Positions 31,256 through 38,388 of a DNA stretch of 41,093 bases are shown one piece after another. Below the pieces are notes generated by a model that saw nothing but the letters and a program-made list of their open reading frames with translations, was not told where the DNA came from and did not search any database. Positions within the stretch are counted from its first letter, which is position 1. The number at the start of each line of letters is the position of its first letter. Source of the stretch: Deltaproteobacteria bacterium. GTDB lineage: Bacteria; Desulfobacterota; RBG-13-43-22. The position numbers were made by a program, and so were the translations under genes. The DNA lies in the NCBI GenBank assembly GCA_016219065.1, contig JACRCK010000197.1, forward strand, positions 1 through 41,093, in the 5' to 3' direction.

Positions 31256-31370
31256 GGTAAATAAAAAATTTACCCCAATTTCCAGATATAACGAAAACGA
31301 TTAATTGGACAAAAAACCATACAACCTTATTTATTTAATCACTTGCGGTTTTTAATAATTGGGGTACGAT
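31256..31370 (+). promoter_or_regulatory. AT-rich control region with inverted repeats upstream of the DUF169 gene
   Basis: The 307-base gap 31102-31408 is strikingly AT-rich compared with its surroundings and has no gene. It holds a perfect palindrome GGTAAAT-AAAAA-ATTTACC (31256-31274) and a second 10-base inverted pair, TACCCCAATT (31271-31280) and AATTGGGGTA (31357-31366). The latter overlaps a possible -10 (TACGAT, 31365) with TTGCGG (31343) as a weak -35. This looks like a two-site, looping-type operator, but no regulator is identified. Confidence 0.45.
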
Positions 31371-31408
31371 AAATAAAACGGAAATCATTAAATAAACAGG
31401 AGGGATTC

Positions 31409-32188
31409 ATGTCCGCGTCCGCAAAAAAGTTATCGGAAACCCTGAACAAACAGATCCATTTGACCACGCTGCCGGTCGGGGTGAAACTGGCCCGGAAAGG
31501 CGACACCGCTCCGGAAAAAATCCGTTATCCGCTGCAGGACCTGGGGCACCGGCTGACCGTTTGCCAGGGGATGACGGCCGTCCGGACGCTGGGTTGGACG
31601 GTAGGGTTTAAAAAAGAGGACCACGGCTGTCCACTGCCGAATGTCTTTTTAGGCCTGGTGGCCCCGGACATCTTTCTGGAAGGCGCCATTGCCGGTCCTT
31701 ACCAGAATGACCCCGAGTTTGCCAAGGTCATGGAAGCCACCTACCCGAGGTGGCCTTTCGGGGAACCGCGGGAAGTCTGGTTATCCCCCCTGGGCAAATG
31801 GGAGCAGGCTCCCGACCTGGCAGTGATCTACGGCAACCCGGCCCAGATCCTGAGCTTGATCCAGGCCGCCAATTTCGGGAAGGGCACCGGCCTGAAATCC
31901 GCCAGCACGGGGAGGCTGGGCTGTTCCCTCTGGCTGGCCGGCGTGGTCCAGACCGGGGAATCGACTTATATGGTCCCCGGACCCGGGGAAAGGGTCTTTG
32001 CCGGGACTCAGGATCACGAAATGACCTTTGCCATCCCTTTCCGGGACTTCGAGCGGATTACGGAAGGGCTGGAATACATCGGCCGGAAGGGGGCCTACCG
32101 CTATCCGGTCCCGAACCTCTCCGCCCTTTCGGAGCCCAAGATTCCCCGGGACTATTTTCAAATAGATTCGGGCCAGCCCTCTACCTGA
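31409..32188 (+). CDS. DUF169-family protein
   Basis: 259 residues, matching the uncharacterised DUF169 (COG2043) family common in anaerobes and archaea. Conserved-looking features are LPVGVKL near the N-terminus, the Cys-containing RLTVCQGMTAVR and DHGCPLP, APDLAVIYGNPAQ in the middle, and GRLGCSLWLAGV followed by VPGPGERVFAGTQDHEM. Several spaced cysteines suggest metal or redox chemistry, but no activity is established. A strong AGGAGG precedes the ATG. The secreted-protein gene follows 67 bases later. Confidence 0.85.
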   Translation: MSASAKKLSETLNKQIHLTTLPVGVKLARKGDTAPEKIRYPLQDLGHRLTVCQGMTAVRTLGWTVGFKKEDHGCPLPNVFLGLVAPDIFLEGAIAGPYQNDPEFAKVMEATYPRWPFGEPREVWLSPLGKWEQAPDLAVIYGNPAQILSLIQAANFGKGTGLKSASTGRLGCSLWLAGVVQTGESTYMVPGPGERVFAGTQDHEMTFAIPFRDFERITEGLEYIGRKGAYRYPVPNLSALSEPKIPRDYFQIDSGQPST

Positions 32189-32255
32189 TCGACCCAAGGG
32201 GCCCACTCTCGACCACTTGCGGATCAATGAAGGAACAATGTTAAGGGAGGAACTT

Positions 32256-32825
32256 ATGCTAACGCGCTGGTTCTGTCTGCTCATCCTCATCGGCCTGGCC
32301 ACAACGACTGTGGACGGGTCCCATCCAGCCTGGGCTCAGAACAGGGAAATAAAGGAATTCAGAGTTTCCAGTCTGGGCTATTTGCGCTTAGCGGTGCCCG
32401 ACGGCTGGAAGGCGGAATTTCAGCGCCCGATCACCGAAGAGGCTCCCACCATCATTTTTTTGCCGCCCAAGGGGGACGCCTTTAAATTATTATTGACCGT
32501 CCAGTGGGACGGTAAGGTTGACCCCGACTTCAACTCGTCCTCCCGCATAAAGGCTTTACTGGAAAAAGAATGGCAGGAAATGGCCCCTTCCATCAAGGAA
32601 ACCCGGCTTGAAGCCAAGGCCATTCAAGGCACGTTCGCCAAAGGATTTTATTTTCTGGCTACGGATAAAGAACCCCAACCCGGCGATTATGAATACCTGC
32701 TGCGGGCCGGAGCAGGATTTGGCAAGCTGCTTTTAAGCGCTACCCTGGTATTTCAGGAAAAGAATTCCCCGGTGGTTTTAGATACCGTCCACCTCCTGGG
32801 GTCGGCCAGCCTGGTTGCCAATTGA
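32256..32825 (+). CDS. secreted protein of unknown function
   Basis: 189 residues from ATG 32256, which has AAGGGAGG seven bases upstream; an earlier in-frame ATG (32217) lacks one. A signal peptide (LTRWFCLLILIGLA, cleavage near AWA-QNRE) sends it to the periplasm. The mature part (VSSLGYLRLAVPDGWKAEF) looks like a beta-rich domain similar in style to small periplasmic proteins with an LxLxVPxGW start. No catalytic motif is seen. Co-directional with the DUF169 gene. Confidence 0.7.
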   Translation: MLTRWFCLLILIGLATTTVDGSHPAWAQNREIKEFRVSSLGYLRLAVPDGWKAEFQRPITEEAPTIIFLPPKGDAFKLLLTVQWDGKVDPDFNSSSRIKALLEKEWQEMAPSIKETRLEAKAIQGTFAKGFYFLATDKEPQPGDYEYLLRAGAGFGKLLLSATLVFQEKNSPVVLDTVHLLGSASLVAN

Positions 32826-32855
32826 TCCCCCCTGGATCGAAAACGCCCCCTCACC

Positions 32856-32945
32856 ATGGAAATGATTCGAAACCTCCATGCCGGTTTGGGCGTTTCCGCG
32901 GAAGTGTTGATCCAGCCTTACCGGACGGTGAAGGCTGCGGCCTAG
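32856..32945 (+). pseudogene. C-terminal remnant of a HigA/XRE-type antitoxin
   Basis: A 29-codon open frame reading MEMIRNLHAGLGVSAEVLIQ to a TAG stop. This matches the end of HigA-type antitoxins, which typically finish with a MIRxLHxxLGIPAEVLL segment. The DNA-binding domain upstream is absent, so it is a dead fragment. Confidence 0.5.
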
Positions 32946-32949
32946 CCGG

Positions 32950-33054
32950 TGTGTGGATCACGCCGTGGCCCCCGAACGGGTCCGGAAGGGGTTGGCCCGG
33001 CACCCGCTACCGGTGATGGTTCTGGCCCGCCTGGCCGTGGAAAAATCAGCAAGG
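32950..33054 (+). pseudogene. internal remnant of a TacT/AtaT-type GNAT toxin
   Basis: In the frame from 32953 the peptide reads DHAVAPERVRKGLARHPLPV followed by MVLARLAVEKS. GNAT toxins have a closely similar stretch (P-x-x-x-R-R-x-x-x-x-x-PIPVxxLGRLAVD) just before the acetyl-CoA loop. Here the frame runs straight into a palindromic repeat (33057-33141), and the acetyl-CoA-binding half is missing. Both ends are lost. Confidence 0.55.
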
Positions 33055-33056
33055 GA

Positions 33057-33141
33057 GTCATTGCGAGGAGTGAAGCGACGAAGCAATCCCCCGGAATCAG
33101 ATAGCTGGTGTGGGGGGTTGCTTCCTTCCCCGCGCAATGAC
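33057..33141. repeat. 'GTCATTGCGAG' palindromic repeat, copy 3
   Basis: GTCATTGCGAGGAGTGAAGC and the diverged inverted end CGCGCAATGAC. It sits at the broken edge of the GNAT-toxin remnant, so its insertion or a deletion at it may have caused the break. Confidence 0.7.
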
Positions 33142-33164
33142 GTGTTTTTGACTTTGAGACTTTC

Positions 33165-33614
33165 CTATCCCCAAGCCTGCAACTCTATAATGTTGCCTTC
33201 CGGGTCGGCGCCATAGACAAAGGTTAAAAGCCCCGTCCCTTCTACCTCCGCGGTGACAATTTCGCCCACCTTTCTGCCACCATGCCTCAAGATCCGAGCC
33301 AAGGTTTGCTCGACAGCATCGACCTCAAAGGCCAGGTGCCTGATCCCTTCCCGGTTGGCGACGGTTGGAGATCTCGGCAAGTTCTCGGAATACTGGTAAA
33401 TTTCGAGCGTCGGTCCTTCTTCCCCGTATCCGGGAAGTCGCAAATGCATGCCCGAGAATTGGGCATTGGCCACGCCCGTCCCTTTGCTCAGCCATTCACC
33501 GCTCAAAATGCGTTCGGGTGGGACGGAGACACAGCCAAACACCTCTTCATAGAATCGAGCGAGCCGGCGCCAATCCGCTGCGACTATATGTGTGTGTTTA
33601 AATTTCGTTGTCAT
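33165..33614 (-). CDS. VOC (glyoxalase/dioxygenase-fold) family protein
   Basis: 149 residues forming two beta-alpha-beta-beta-beta halves of the vicinal oxygen chelate fold. Candidate metal ligands are His in HTHIVAADW, Glu in TLEIYQY, His in IRHLAFEV and Glu in NIIELQAW. Such proteins include glyoxalase I, isomerases such as methylmalonyl-CoA epimerase, and antibiotic-binding proteins; the reaction here cannot be specified. There is no clear ribosome binding site before the ATG. It is the only apparently intact gene between the toxin-antitoxin remnants. Confidence 0.8.
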   Translation of the reverse strand: MTTKFKHTHIVAADWRRLARFYEEVFGCVSVPPERILSGEWLSKGTGVANAQFSGMHLRLPGYGEEGPTLEIYQYSENLPRSPTVANREGIRHLAFEVDAVEQTLARILRHGGRKVGEIVTAEVEGTGLLTFVYGADPEGNIIELQAWG

Positions 33615-33617
33615 TTG

Positions 33618-33893
33618 TTAGTGGTTCACACTAAGCCACGCGGAGCTTTTTTCCCTTATAGTTGAACGCATTGTCAAACGCTTTGTAGAACGAGTCAGAT
33701 TCAATAGGGATCTCAACGCCTCTTTTACTGAAGCAGAATCACGAAATGTCTTGGCAATATCAGGCTCAAGAATAACCATGTTCGATCCCCCGTCACTCAA
33801 TCTCCAATAATATTAACTTCGAAAGGCTTTGGAATAGTCGAGGTCGTATTTGGGACGCAACTCATCCACAGTTTATTTCTTCTTAGTTTTCAT
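33618..33893 (-). pseudogene. small antitoxin-like gene interrupted by two in-frame TAA stops
   Basis: One continuous frame reads MKTKKK, stop, TVDELRPKYDLDYSKAFRS, stop, YYWRLSDGGSNMVILEPDIA and on to a stop at 33618. Removing the two TAA codons gives a ~90-residue protein resembling a widespread small family (pattern DELRPEYDFDYSKAVRGKYY...NVVVLEPDVAKVFxDSxSVNEALRxLL) often found near toxin-antitoxin genes. An internal ATG at 33779, with GGGGGA upstream, could still make a 53-residue C-terminal piece. TAA is not a recoding signal here, so decay is the simplest reading. Confidence 0.65.
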
Positions 33894-33899
33894 GTTTTT

Positions 33900-34091
33900 T
33901 TAGAATGATAAATGAAAGATTTCCGGTTTTCTCCTGGAAGGAACCATTCGGGCGGATCCAAGATAGGCCTTGGCAATGAAAGCCGCATCGGCGTTTGCTT
34001 CCTCAAGGCAGGCCTCAAGATAGGCCGCCATTTCCTCGGGCGTACGGAGATGTTCGGAAACATCGTATTTCGTTGTCTTAGTCTTTGCCAT
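33900..34091 (-). pseudogene. truncated HigA-like addiction-module antidote
   Basis: The N-terminal half (KTTKYDVSEHLRTPEEMAAY and LEACLEEANADAAFIAKA) matches TIGR02684-type addiction module antidotes, which normally continue into a helix-turn-helix of about 60 more residues. Here the match stops after residue 43 and an unrelated tail (YLGSARMVPSRRKPEIFHLSF) ends the frame. The DNA-binding domain is therefore missing, most likely through an internal deletion. The ATG overlaps the stop of the toxin remnant (TAATG). Confidence 0.75.
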
Positions 34092-34141
34092 TAGGCACTC
34101 CTATACTTGGCAAACGCTTCAGTCTTACGAATCTCGGCCAT
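34091..34141 (-). pseudogene. deleted RelE/HigB-type toxin remnant
   Basis: A 16-codon frame, MAEIRKTEAFAKYRSA. The first 12 residues match the beginning of TIGR02683-type toxins, which normally have about 95-100 residues and sit directly upstream of this antidote. Nearly the entire toxin body is missing while start, stop and the overlap with the antidote remain. Confidence 0.7.
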
Positions 34142-34150
34142 AGTTTATTT

Positions 34151-34168
34151 TGTAGCCTTTTGGCTACA
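34151..34168. promoter_or_regulatory. toxin-antitoxin operator palindrome
   Basis: TGTAGCC-TTTT-GGCTACA, a perfect 7-base inverted repeat ten bases upstream of the toxin-remnant start. Palindromes of this kind are the usual self-regulatory operators of such loci; it has survived although both proteins are broken. Confidence 0.55.
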
Positions 34169-34201
34169 TGGCGTCAAGGTAAAAAATGTAATTTGCGTTA
34201 T

Positions 34202-35455
34202 CTAAACAGGCAGGGCTCGAAGAAAATTGGCGGCGTCGATTACGTGCACGTCTCCGGCCTGTCCGGGTCGATCCAGATTCAGAACCACCTGGATCTTATA
34301 GGGCGCCCGCAAACGTTCGGCGAAATAAGTCAGAGCCGGAGAAGGCTTTTCCGATGATAGTTTGGCCTCGAGCAGGACCCAGGGTTTTCGATCCAGGGTC
34401 AGGAGGAAATCCACTTCGCGTTTTTCCCGATCGCGCAGATAATGCAGTTCAAGGGACGGGAGACCCCAGTCTTGGGTAAAATGAACCCATTTGAGCAGAT
34501 GGCTCGCCAGGAGATTTTCAAAGCGCGGGCCTTCCTCCACTATTTCCGACCAGTCCCACAGATAGATTTTCGGTTCTTTGCGCAGAGCGCGGGGCAGCTT
34601 GCCGGCGAAGGGCCTGATCAAATAAATGAAGTACAGACGCTGCAATTGGTCAGTCCATTGGCGGACGGACTCGACGGCCACCTGTAAATCTTCCCGGAGG
34701 GCGTTATAGGACAGCACTCCCCCGGCCCGGAGCACCAGGAGTTCCACCAATTCCTCCACCTGGGACAGCATGCGGATACGCGCCAGATCGCGCAGGTCCT
34801 CTTTGATGATCAGGTTTCGCCTCTCCCTTACCCAGAGGCGATGCCTACGTTCGTTTTGATCCAGGAAAGGTTCCGGAAATCCCCCCCAACGAAGAAGGTC
34901 CCGGAGTTTTTTTCTTATGGTTACGGGGGCGGTCCCTGTAATTCTCAAAATGTTGTCCATCGTCCGCTGCGGAGATTCTTCCACAGCGCTGTCGCCGGGA
35001 GCGAAAATTTCCTTGAGAGAAAACGGATGCAGGCGGTATTGATGATAGCGGCCGAGCAGGCTGTCCCCTCCCCGCTGATATACATCCAACCGCCCGCTCC
35101 CGGTTACCATTAAATCGATTCTTTCGGCTCGCGTTTCCCAAAGCCCCTTGATAAAGTTCTTCCACCGTGGATATTTATGTATTTCGTCCAGAACCGCCAG
35201 CGGCCTCTTGTCCGCCGCCTTCGGTCGGAAAGCATCGATGAACCCATAAGGTTCCCTCACGAATTCACGACGCCAGGCCAGGTCGTCCCAGTTCCGGTAA
35301 AGATCCGTCGATCTCCGCTGAGTGAGCAGTGACCGGGCCAACGTCGTCTTACCCACCTGCCGAGGACCGACGACGAAGGCGATCTTCCGGTGCGGGAAAT
35401 GTTCCTTTTCCAGGAGAAGTTCCAGGGACCTCTGCATATGACAATTTTCTATCAT
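34202..35455 (-). CDS. AAA ATPase with DUF4143 C-terminal domain
   Basis: 417 residues. The AAA_14 domain has a Walker A loop VGPRQVGKTTLARSLL (about 29-44), a Walker B strand LAVLDEIHKY (about 87-96) and a sensor VTGSGRLD. The C-terminal DUF4143 part carries a PDDEXK-like pattern (REVDFLL...LLEAKLS), suggesting a nuclease-like fold. This family is abundant in anaerobes and archaea with unknown function, possibly mobile or defence related. Two starts are possible: ATG 35455, inside a palindrome, or ATG 35437; neither has a ribosome binding site. It is the intact gene nearest the toxin-antitoxin remnants. Confidence 0.85.
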   Translation of the reverse strand: MIENCHMQRSLELLLEKEHFPHRKIAFVVGPRQVGKTTLARSLLTQRRSTDLYRNWDDLAWRREFVREPYGFIDAFRPKAADKRPLAVLDEIHKYPRWKNFIKGLWETRAERIDLMVTGSGRLDVYQRGGDSLLGRYHQYRLHPFSLKEIFAPGDSAVEESPQRTMDNILRITGTAPVTIRKKLRDLLRWGGFPEPFLDQNERRHRLWVRERRNLIIKEDLRDLARIRMLSQVEELVELLVLRAGGVLSYNALREDLQVAVESVRQWTDQLQRLYFIYLIRPFAGKLPRALRKEPKIYLWDWSEIVEEGPRFENLLASHLLKWVHFTQDWGLPSLELHYLRDREKREVDFLLTLDRKPWVLLEAKLSSEKPSPALTYFAERLRAPYKIQVVLNLDRPGQAGDVHVIDAANFLRALPV

Positions 35456-35484
35456 AATAGAATATTGTCAAGACAATTTTCTAT
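35439..35484. promoter_or_regulatory. three half-site operator over the ATPase gene start
   Basis: TGACAATTTTCTAT (35439-35452) is followed after four bases by its inverted form ATAGAATATTGTCA (35457-35470, 13 of 14 match), and then by GACAATTTTCTAT again in direct orientation (35472-35484). The array covers the ATPase start codon region, suggesting tight repression. Confidence 0.5.
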
Positions 35485-35606
35485 GTACCTGGATAAATGT
35501 TATGTGGCTGGATAATGATCTTCCCGGAAAGCACCTTTGCGGTTTTTCCTTCTTAGACGCTTCTTTGGGGGGGCAAAAGGTCCTATTAGGGAAAGCCGGA
35601 ATCATT

Positions 35607-35729
35607 TTAGTTCACGGAGCCCGACCCCTCCCCGCCATACTTAACCGTTAGCTTGCCTTGTATGAGCGGAAGTTCAGGATTTCCAGTCACCTGGAAATAA
35701 TCGATCAACGGCTCCAGTGTCTCCGAAAC
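35607..35729 (-). pseudogene. C-terminal gene remnant, family not recognised
   Basis: A stop-free 40-codon frame ends TGNPELPLIQGKLTVKYGGE then GSGSVN and TAA. It begins right after a TAG and has no start codon context. The composition is protein-like, and ETLEPLIDYFQ reads as a helix. It seems to be the tail of a lost gene in the 294-base gap 35456-35749. Nothing else in the gap is recognised. Confidence 0.35.
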
Positions 35730-35749
35730 CTAGGGACCTTCCTCTGTCC

Positions 35750-36007
35750 CTATCCCTTCTCCCGGCTCCAGATCAGTCCTCCGTCCTTATAGACTTCCCG
35801 GATCCGATGAAAAGGGATGGTGACCACCTCCCCGTCAGGGGTATGCAGATCAAACGAGAAGCTGTTTCCCGGCTCGAAGTGGAGTTCCCGCAGGGGAATC
35901 CGGATTAGTTTTCGTTCGAGGTGATCGAAGTAGCCGATCTCGAAGCGGCCTCTCCCGAAGTCCTTATCCCAGCGGATCCTGCTTAGAAGCTCGTGTATCG
36001 GTATCAT
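35750..36007 (-). CDS. DUF504 (MJ1316-type) protein
   Basis: 85 residues, full length for DUF504/UPF0248. It begins IPIHELLSRIRWDKDFGRGR and includes FEIGYFDH, and ends with IPFHRIREVYKDGGLIW, matching the family along its whole length. This domain is associated with RNA end recognition and repair (the MJ1316 RNA-cyclic-group-end recognition domain) and is more typical of archaea. No RNA ligase or repair gene is adjacent. It is an isolated small gene. Confidence 0.85.
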   Translation of the reverse strand: MIPIHELLSRIRWDKDFGRGRFEIGYFDHLERKLIRIPLRELHFEPGNSFSFDLHTPDGEVVTIPFHRIREVYKDGGLIWSREKG

Positions 36008-36101
36008 GATTTCCGTACCTTGAAGACGGCTCTGATTGACTGCATCGCCGGCTCATTGAAAAGGCTTTTCTTCAAGCTTTGGATAAACTAATATAAAGGC
36101 T

Positions 36102-36653
36102 ATGAGTAAAACCGTTTCCCTGGAAGCCCATAAACTGAGAAAAGCTGCCCAGCGGGGCTTCCGGGAATGGCGTCGGCTCTTCCCGGGTCCTCCGGACCTG
36201 GATGAGAACACCCGGATTCAGGATTTGCCCGACCCGCTGCTTCTGCATCTTTGTGAAGACATCCCCCAAAGCCGGGTCTTGATCTATGATTTGTTGATGG
36301 GCGCCTACGGCCTGGGGAGCGGTTATGATTTCGAGTCCCAGGCGCCGGAGCAGATCGGGGCCTTGCTGGATCCTTTTTTCCTGATCACCGACCAGATCCG
36401 CTTTGATTGCCTGCGCCGCCTGGACTGGGCCTATCCCTCCCCGGCCTCGGTTCTGCCGCTGATCGAACTGGTCCTGCAAATCCGCCACCGGATTTCCCTG
36501 GATTTTCTGGGAACGCCCGAGCTGAAACCGGCCCATCCGGCCTACTCTTTATTAAAGAAGCCCGGCCTCCTGGAACAGGCCGTCTTCCTCCGCCGTCTTC
36601 TTCCGGAGGCGGTGAAAGAATTCCGGGAACGGATTCAGAAAAAGGAATCATGA
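36102..36653 (+). CDS. uncharacterised protein
   Basis: 183 residues, start ATG 36102 with AAAGG close upstream. Codon use and length indicate a real gene, and the opposite strand carries only low-complexity frames. The protein is mostly helical by inspection, with an LPDPLLLHLCEDIPQSRVLIYDLLM segment and a Lys/Arg-rich end. It has no signal peptide, membrane segment or catalytic motif that I recognise. It could be a conserved hypothetical of Desulfobacterota. The gap of 167 bases to the next gene holds nothing recognisable. Confidence 0.6.
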   Translation: MSKTVSLEAHKLRKAAQRGFREWRRLFPGPPDLDENTRIQDLPDPLLLHLCEDIPQSRVLIYDLLMGAYGLGSGYDFESQAPEQIGALLDPFFLITDQIRFDCLRRLDWAYPSPASVLPLIELVLQIRHRISLDFLGTPELKPAHPAYSLLKKPGLLEQAVFLRRLLPEAVKEFRERIQKKES

Positions 36654-36820
36654 AAAATTCCCTGTTTCAAACCTCAAAATAATGTTTTGCCGCTATTTGC
36701 CTCACACCTCATAAAAGATATCATAATTCAGTTGAAGTTCGGCCGCAGCAAGGATCACCGGCTTGGCCGCGTTCGATTTCAAGGATACCATGGAGACACA
36801 CTTTTAAAGGAGGAGATGAG

Positions 36821-37174
36821 ATGAGTTTTTGGGCTGAAGTAAAAAAAGACCTGCAAAAGGGAGTCAAGGGAAGCCTGGAAGCGGTTGGCGCCGGGGCTGC
36901 TAAAATCCAGATTATGGCCGCCCATCTGACCGAGGAAGGGGAAAAACGACTCAAGGTTCACGAACTCAAGCAAAAGGTGAGCGAAGAGATCGCGGAGCTC
37001 GGCGGCCATATTTACGAACTCAAAGACAAGCTGACTCCGCCGTTGAGCGGGGGTAAGATTAAAACGTCTTTGGAAAAAATCAGGAAGCTGGAAGATGAAA
37101 TAAAGGAGATCGAGGGCAAAGCCGAAAAAACGGTCAAGAAGCTTACCAGGAAAATCAAGTCCGTTGCCAAATAG
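36821..37174 (+). CDS. small coiled-coil protein
   Basis: 117 residues with AAAGGAGGAG in front of the ATG. From about residue 45 to the end it is charged and heptad-like (LKQKVSEEIAELGGHIYELKDKL, then EKIRKLEDEIKEIEGKAEK), so a coiled coil is likely. The N-terminus (WAEVKKDLQKGVKGSLEAVG) is amphipathic and could contact a membrane. This resembles small YtxH/apolipoprotein-like stress proteins in style only; no homology is claimed. It converges with selD. Confidence 0.65.
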   Translation: MSFWAEVKKDLQKGVKGSLEAVGAGAAKIQIMAAHLTEEGEKRLKVHELKQKVSEEIAELGGHIYELKDKLTPPLSGGKIKTSLEKIRKLEDEIKEIEGKAEKTVKKLTRKIKSVAK

Positions 37175-37228
37175 ATTCGATCCAGCCCAAGCCGAAGACA
37201 ATCCATTGTCAATTATTAACGAAATACC

Positions 37229-38281
37229 TTACGGGAGGACCGAAATGGTCCCGGCGGGTCCTTCCGTAACCTCCCCGATGACGGCGGCCGCCACCACCCC
37301 TTTGGCCTGTAAACGTTCCATCAGGTCGGCGGTGCGGTCGGCGGCGATGGCGATCAACAGCCCTCCAGAAGTCTGGGCATCGGACAGGATATCCAGCAGC
37401 GTGGCCGGGATTCCCGGGTCCACCTCCAGAGACTTTCGGCAATAGTTACGGTTGGCGTAGGTTCCGGCCGGAATCAGCCCCATTTCGGCATACTCCCGGG
37501 CGTAGGGAATAATGGGGACCTGGGAGGCCTGGATGATCATTCCGCAGCGGCTGCCGACCGCCATTTCCAGGGCGTGTCCCAGGAGCCCGAAGCCGGTGAT
37601 GTCGGTGCAGGACCGGGCGCCTGCTTCCTCCATTGCCTCCGCCCCTTTCCGGTTCAATTCCACCATTACCGCGATCATGGTCTCTTCGGCCTCGGCCGAG
37701 GCAAACTTCCCCTTGAGCGCTGTGGCGATAATCCCGGTACCGATGGGCTTGGTCAAGACCAGGCGGTCTCCGGGCCGGGCGCCGGCGTTGGTCATGACCC
37801 GATCCGGATGGACGATCCCGGTGACCGATAAGCCGTATTTCAATTCGGTATCGTCGATGCTGTGCCCGCCCACCAGCAGGGCACCGGCTTCATGGATTTT
37901 TTCCAGCCCGCCCTTGAGTATTTCCTTCAGGATGGCCTTATCCAGGGTTTTTTTCGGGAAACCCACGATGTTCATGGCCGTGAGCGGCCGGCCGCCCATG
38001 GCGTAGACGTCGCTTAAGGCATTGACGGCGGCGATCTGCCCGAAACGGTAAGGATCGTTGACGATGGGAGTAAAAAAATCCAGGGTCTGGATCAGGGCCA
38101 GATCGTCCCGAATTTTGTACACGCCGGCATCATCCGAGGTCTCCCGCCCCACCAGCAAATTGGGGTCGGTTTCCAGCGGCAGATCGGCCAGAATTTCCTG
38201 CAGGTCGCCCGGACCCAGTTTGGAAGCTCAGCCGGCGGCCCGGGTGGAATCGACCAAGTTTATCGGTTTGTTGTCGTCCAT
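37229..38281 (-). CDS. selD: selenide, water dikinase, selenocysteine-containing
   Basis: 350 residues when the in-frame TGA at 38228-38230 (codon 18) is read as selenocysteine. SelD makes selenophosphate from selenide and ATP for selenoprotein and seleno-tRNA synthesis. The N-terminus runs through DSTRAAG, the TGA, then ASKLGPGDLQEIL, which is the known active-site context where SelD proteins have Cys or Sec. The next conserved Lys is three residues after the TGA. DDAGVY, TLDFFTPIVNDPY, FGQIAAVNALSDVYAMGG, VGGHSIDD and DITGFGLLGHA follow as expected. Without readthrough the downstream frame would have to begin at 38158 and would lack the catalytic residue. A SECIS-like hairpin lies 11 bases after the UGA. 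It is followed by no seleno-gene here, but a LysR gene lies upstream. Confidence 0.93.
38198..38230 (-). promoter_or_regulatory. UGA selenocysteine codon and bacterial SECIS-like hairpin in selD
   Basis: TGA (38230-38228), then 11 bases, then GGTC-CGGGC-GACC, extended below by CTG and CAG with a two-base bulge. The short distance and small G-rich loop agree with bacterial SECIS elements bound by SelB. Confidence 0.7.
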
Positions 38282-38294
38282 GGGTTCCTTCGAG

Positions 38295-38374
38295 CTGGAG
38301 TACTGGAGTGGTGGAGTAATGGAGTATTGGTTTTAAAATCCAACACTCCATTACTCCGATACTCCATCACTCCA
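38295..38374. repeat. 'GGAGTAATGGAGTATTGG' palindrome, copy 1
   Basis: Tandem GGAGTANTG-type 9-base units (CTGGAGTACTGGAGTGGTGG...) face an inverted set (CACTCCATTACTCCGATACTCC...) around a TTTTAAAATCC centre. It lies between LysR and selD. Other copies are at 39293 and 40730. Confidence 0.8.
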
Positions 38375-38388
38375 AGAAATATTAAAAA

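Noticed and set aside
33618-34168. functional toxin-antitoxin system
   Set aside because: The toxin keeps only about 12 native residues, the antidote lacks its helix-turn-helix, and the neighbouring gene has two stops.
38159-38281. selD as a frameshifted or nonsense-mutated pseudogene
   Set aside because: The TGA sits exactly at the Cys/Sec catalytic position with conserved flanks on both sides and a SECIS-like hairpin.
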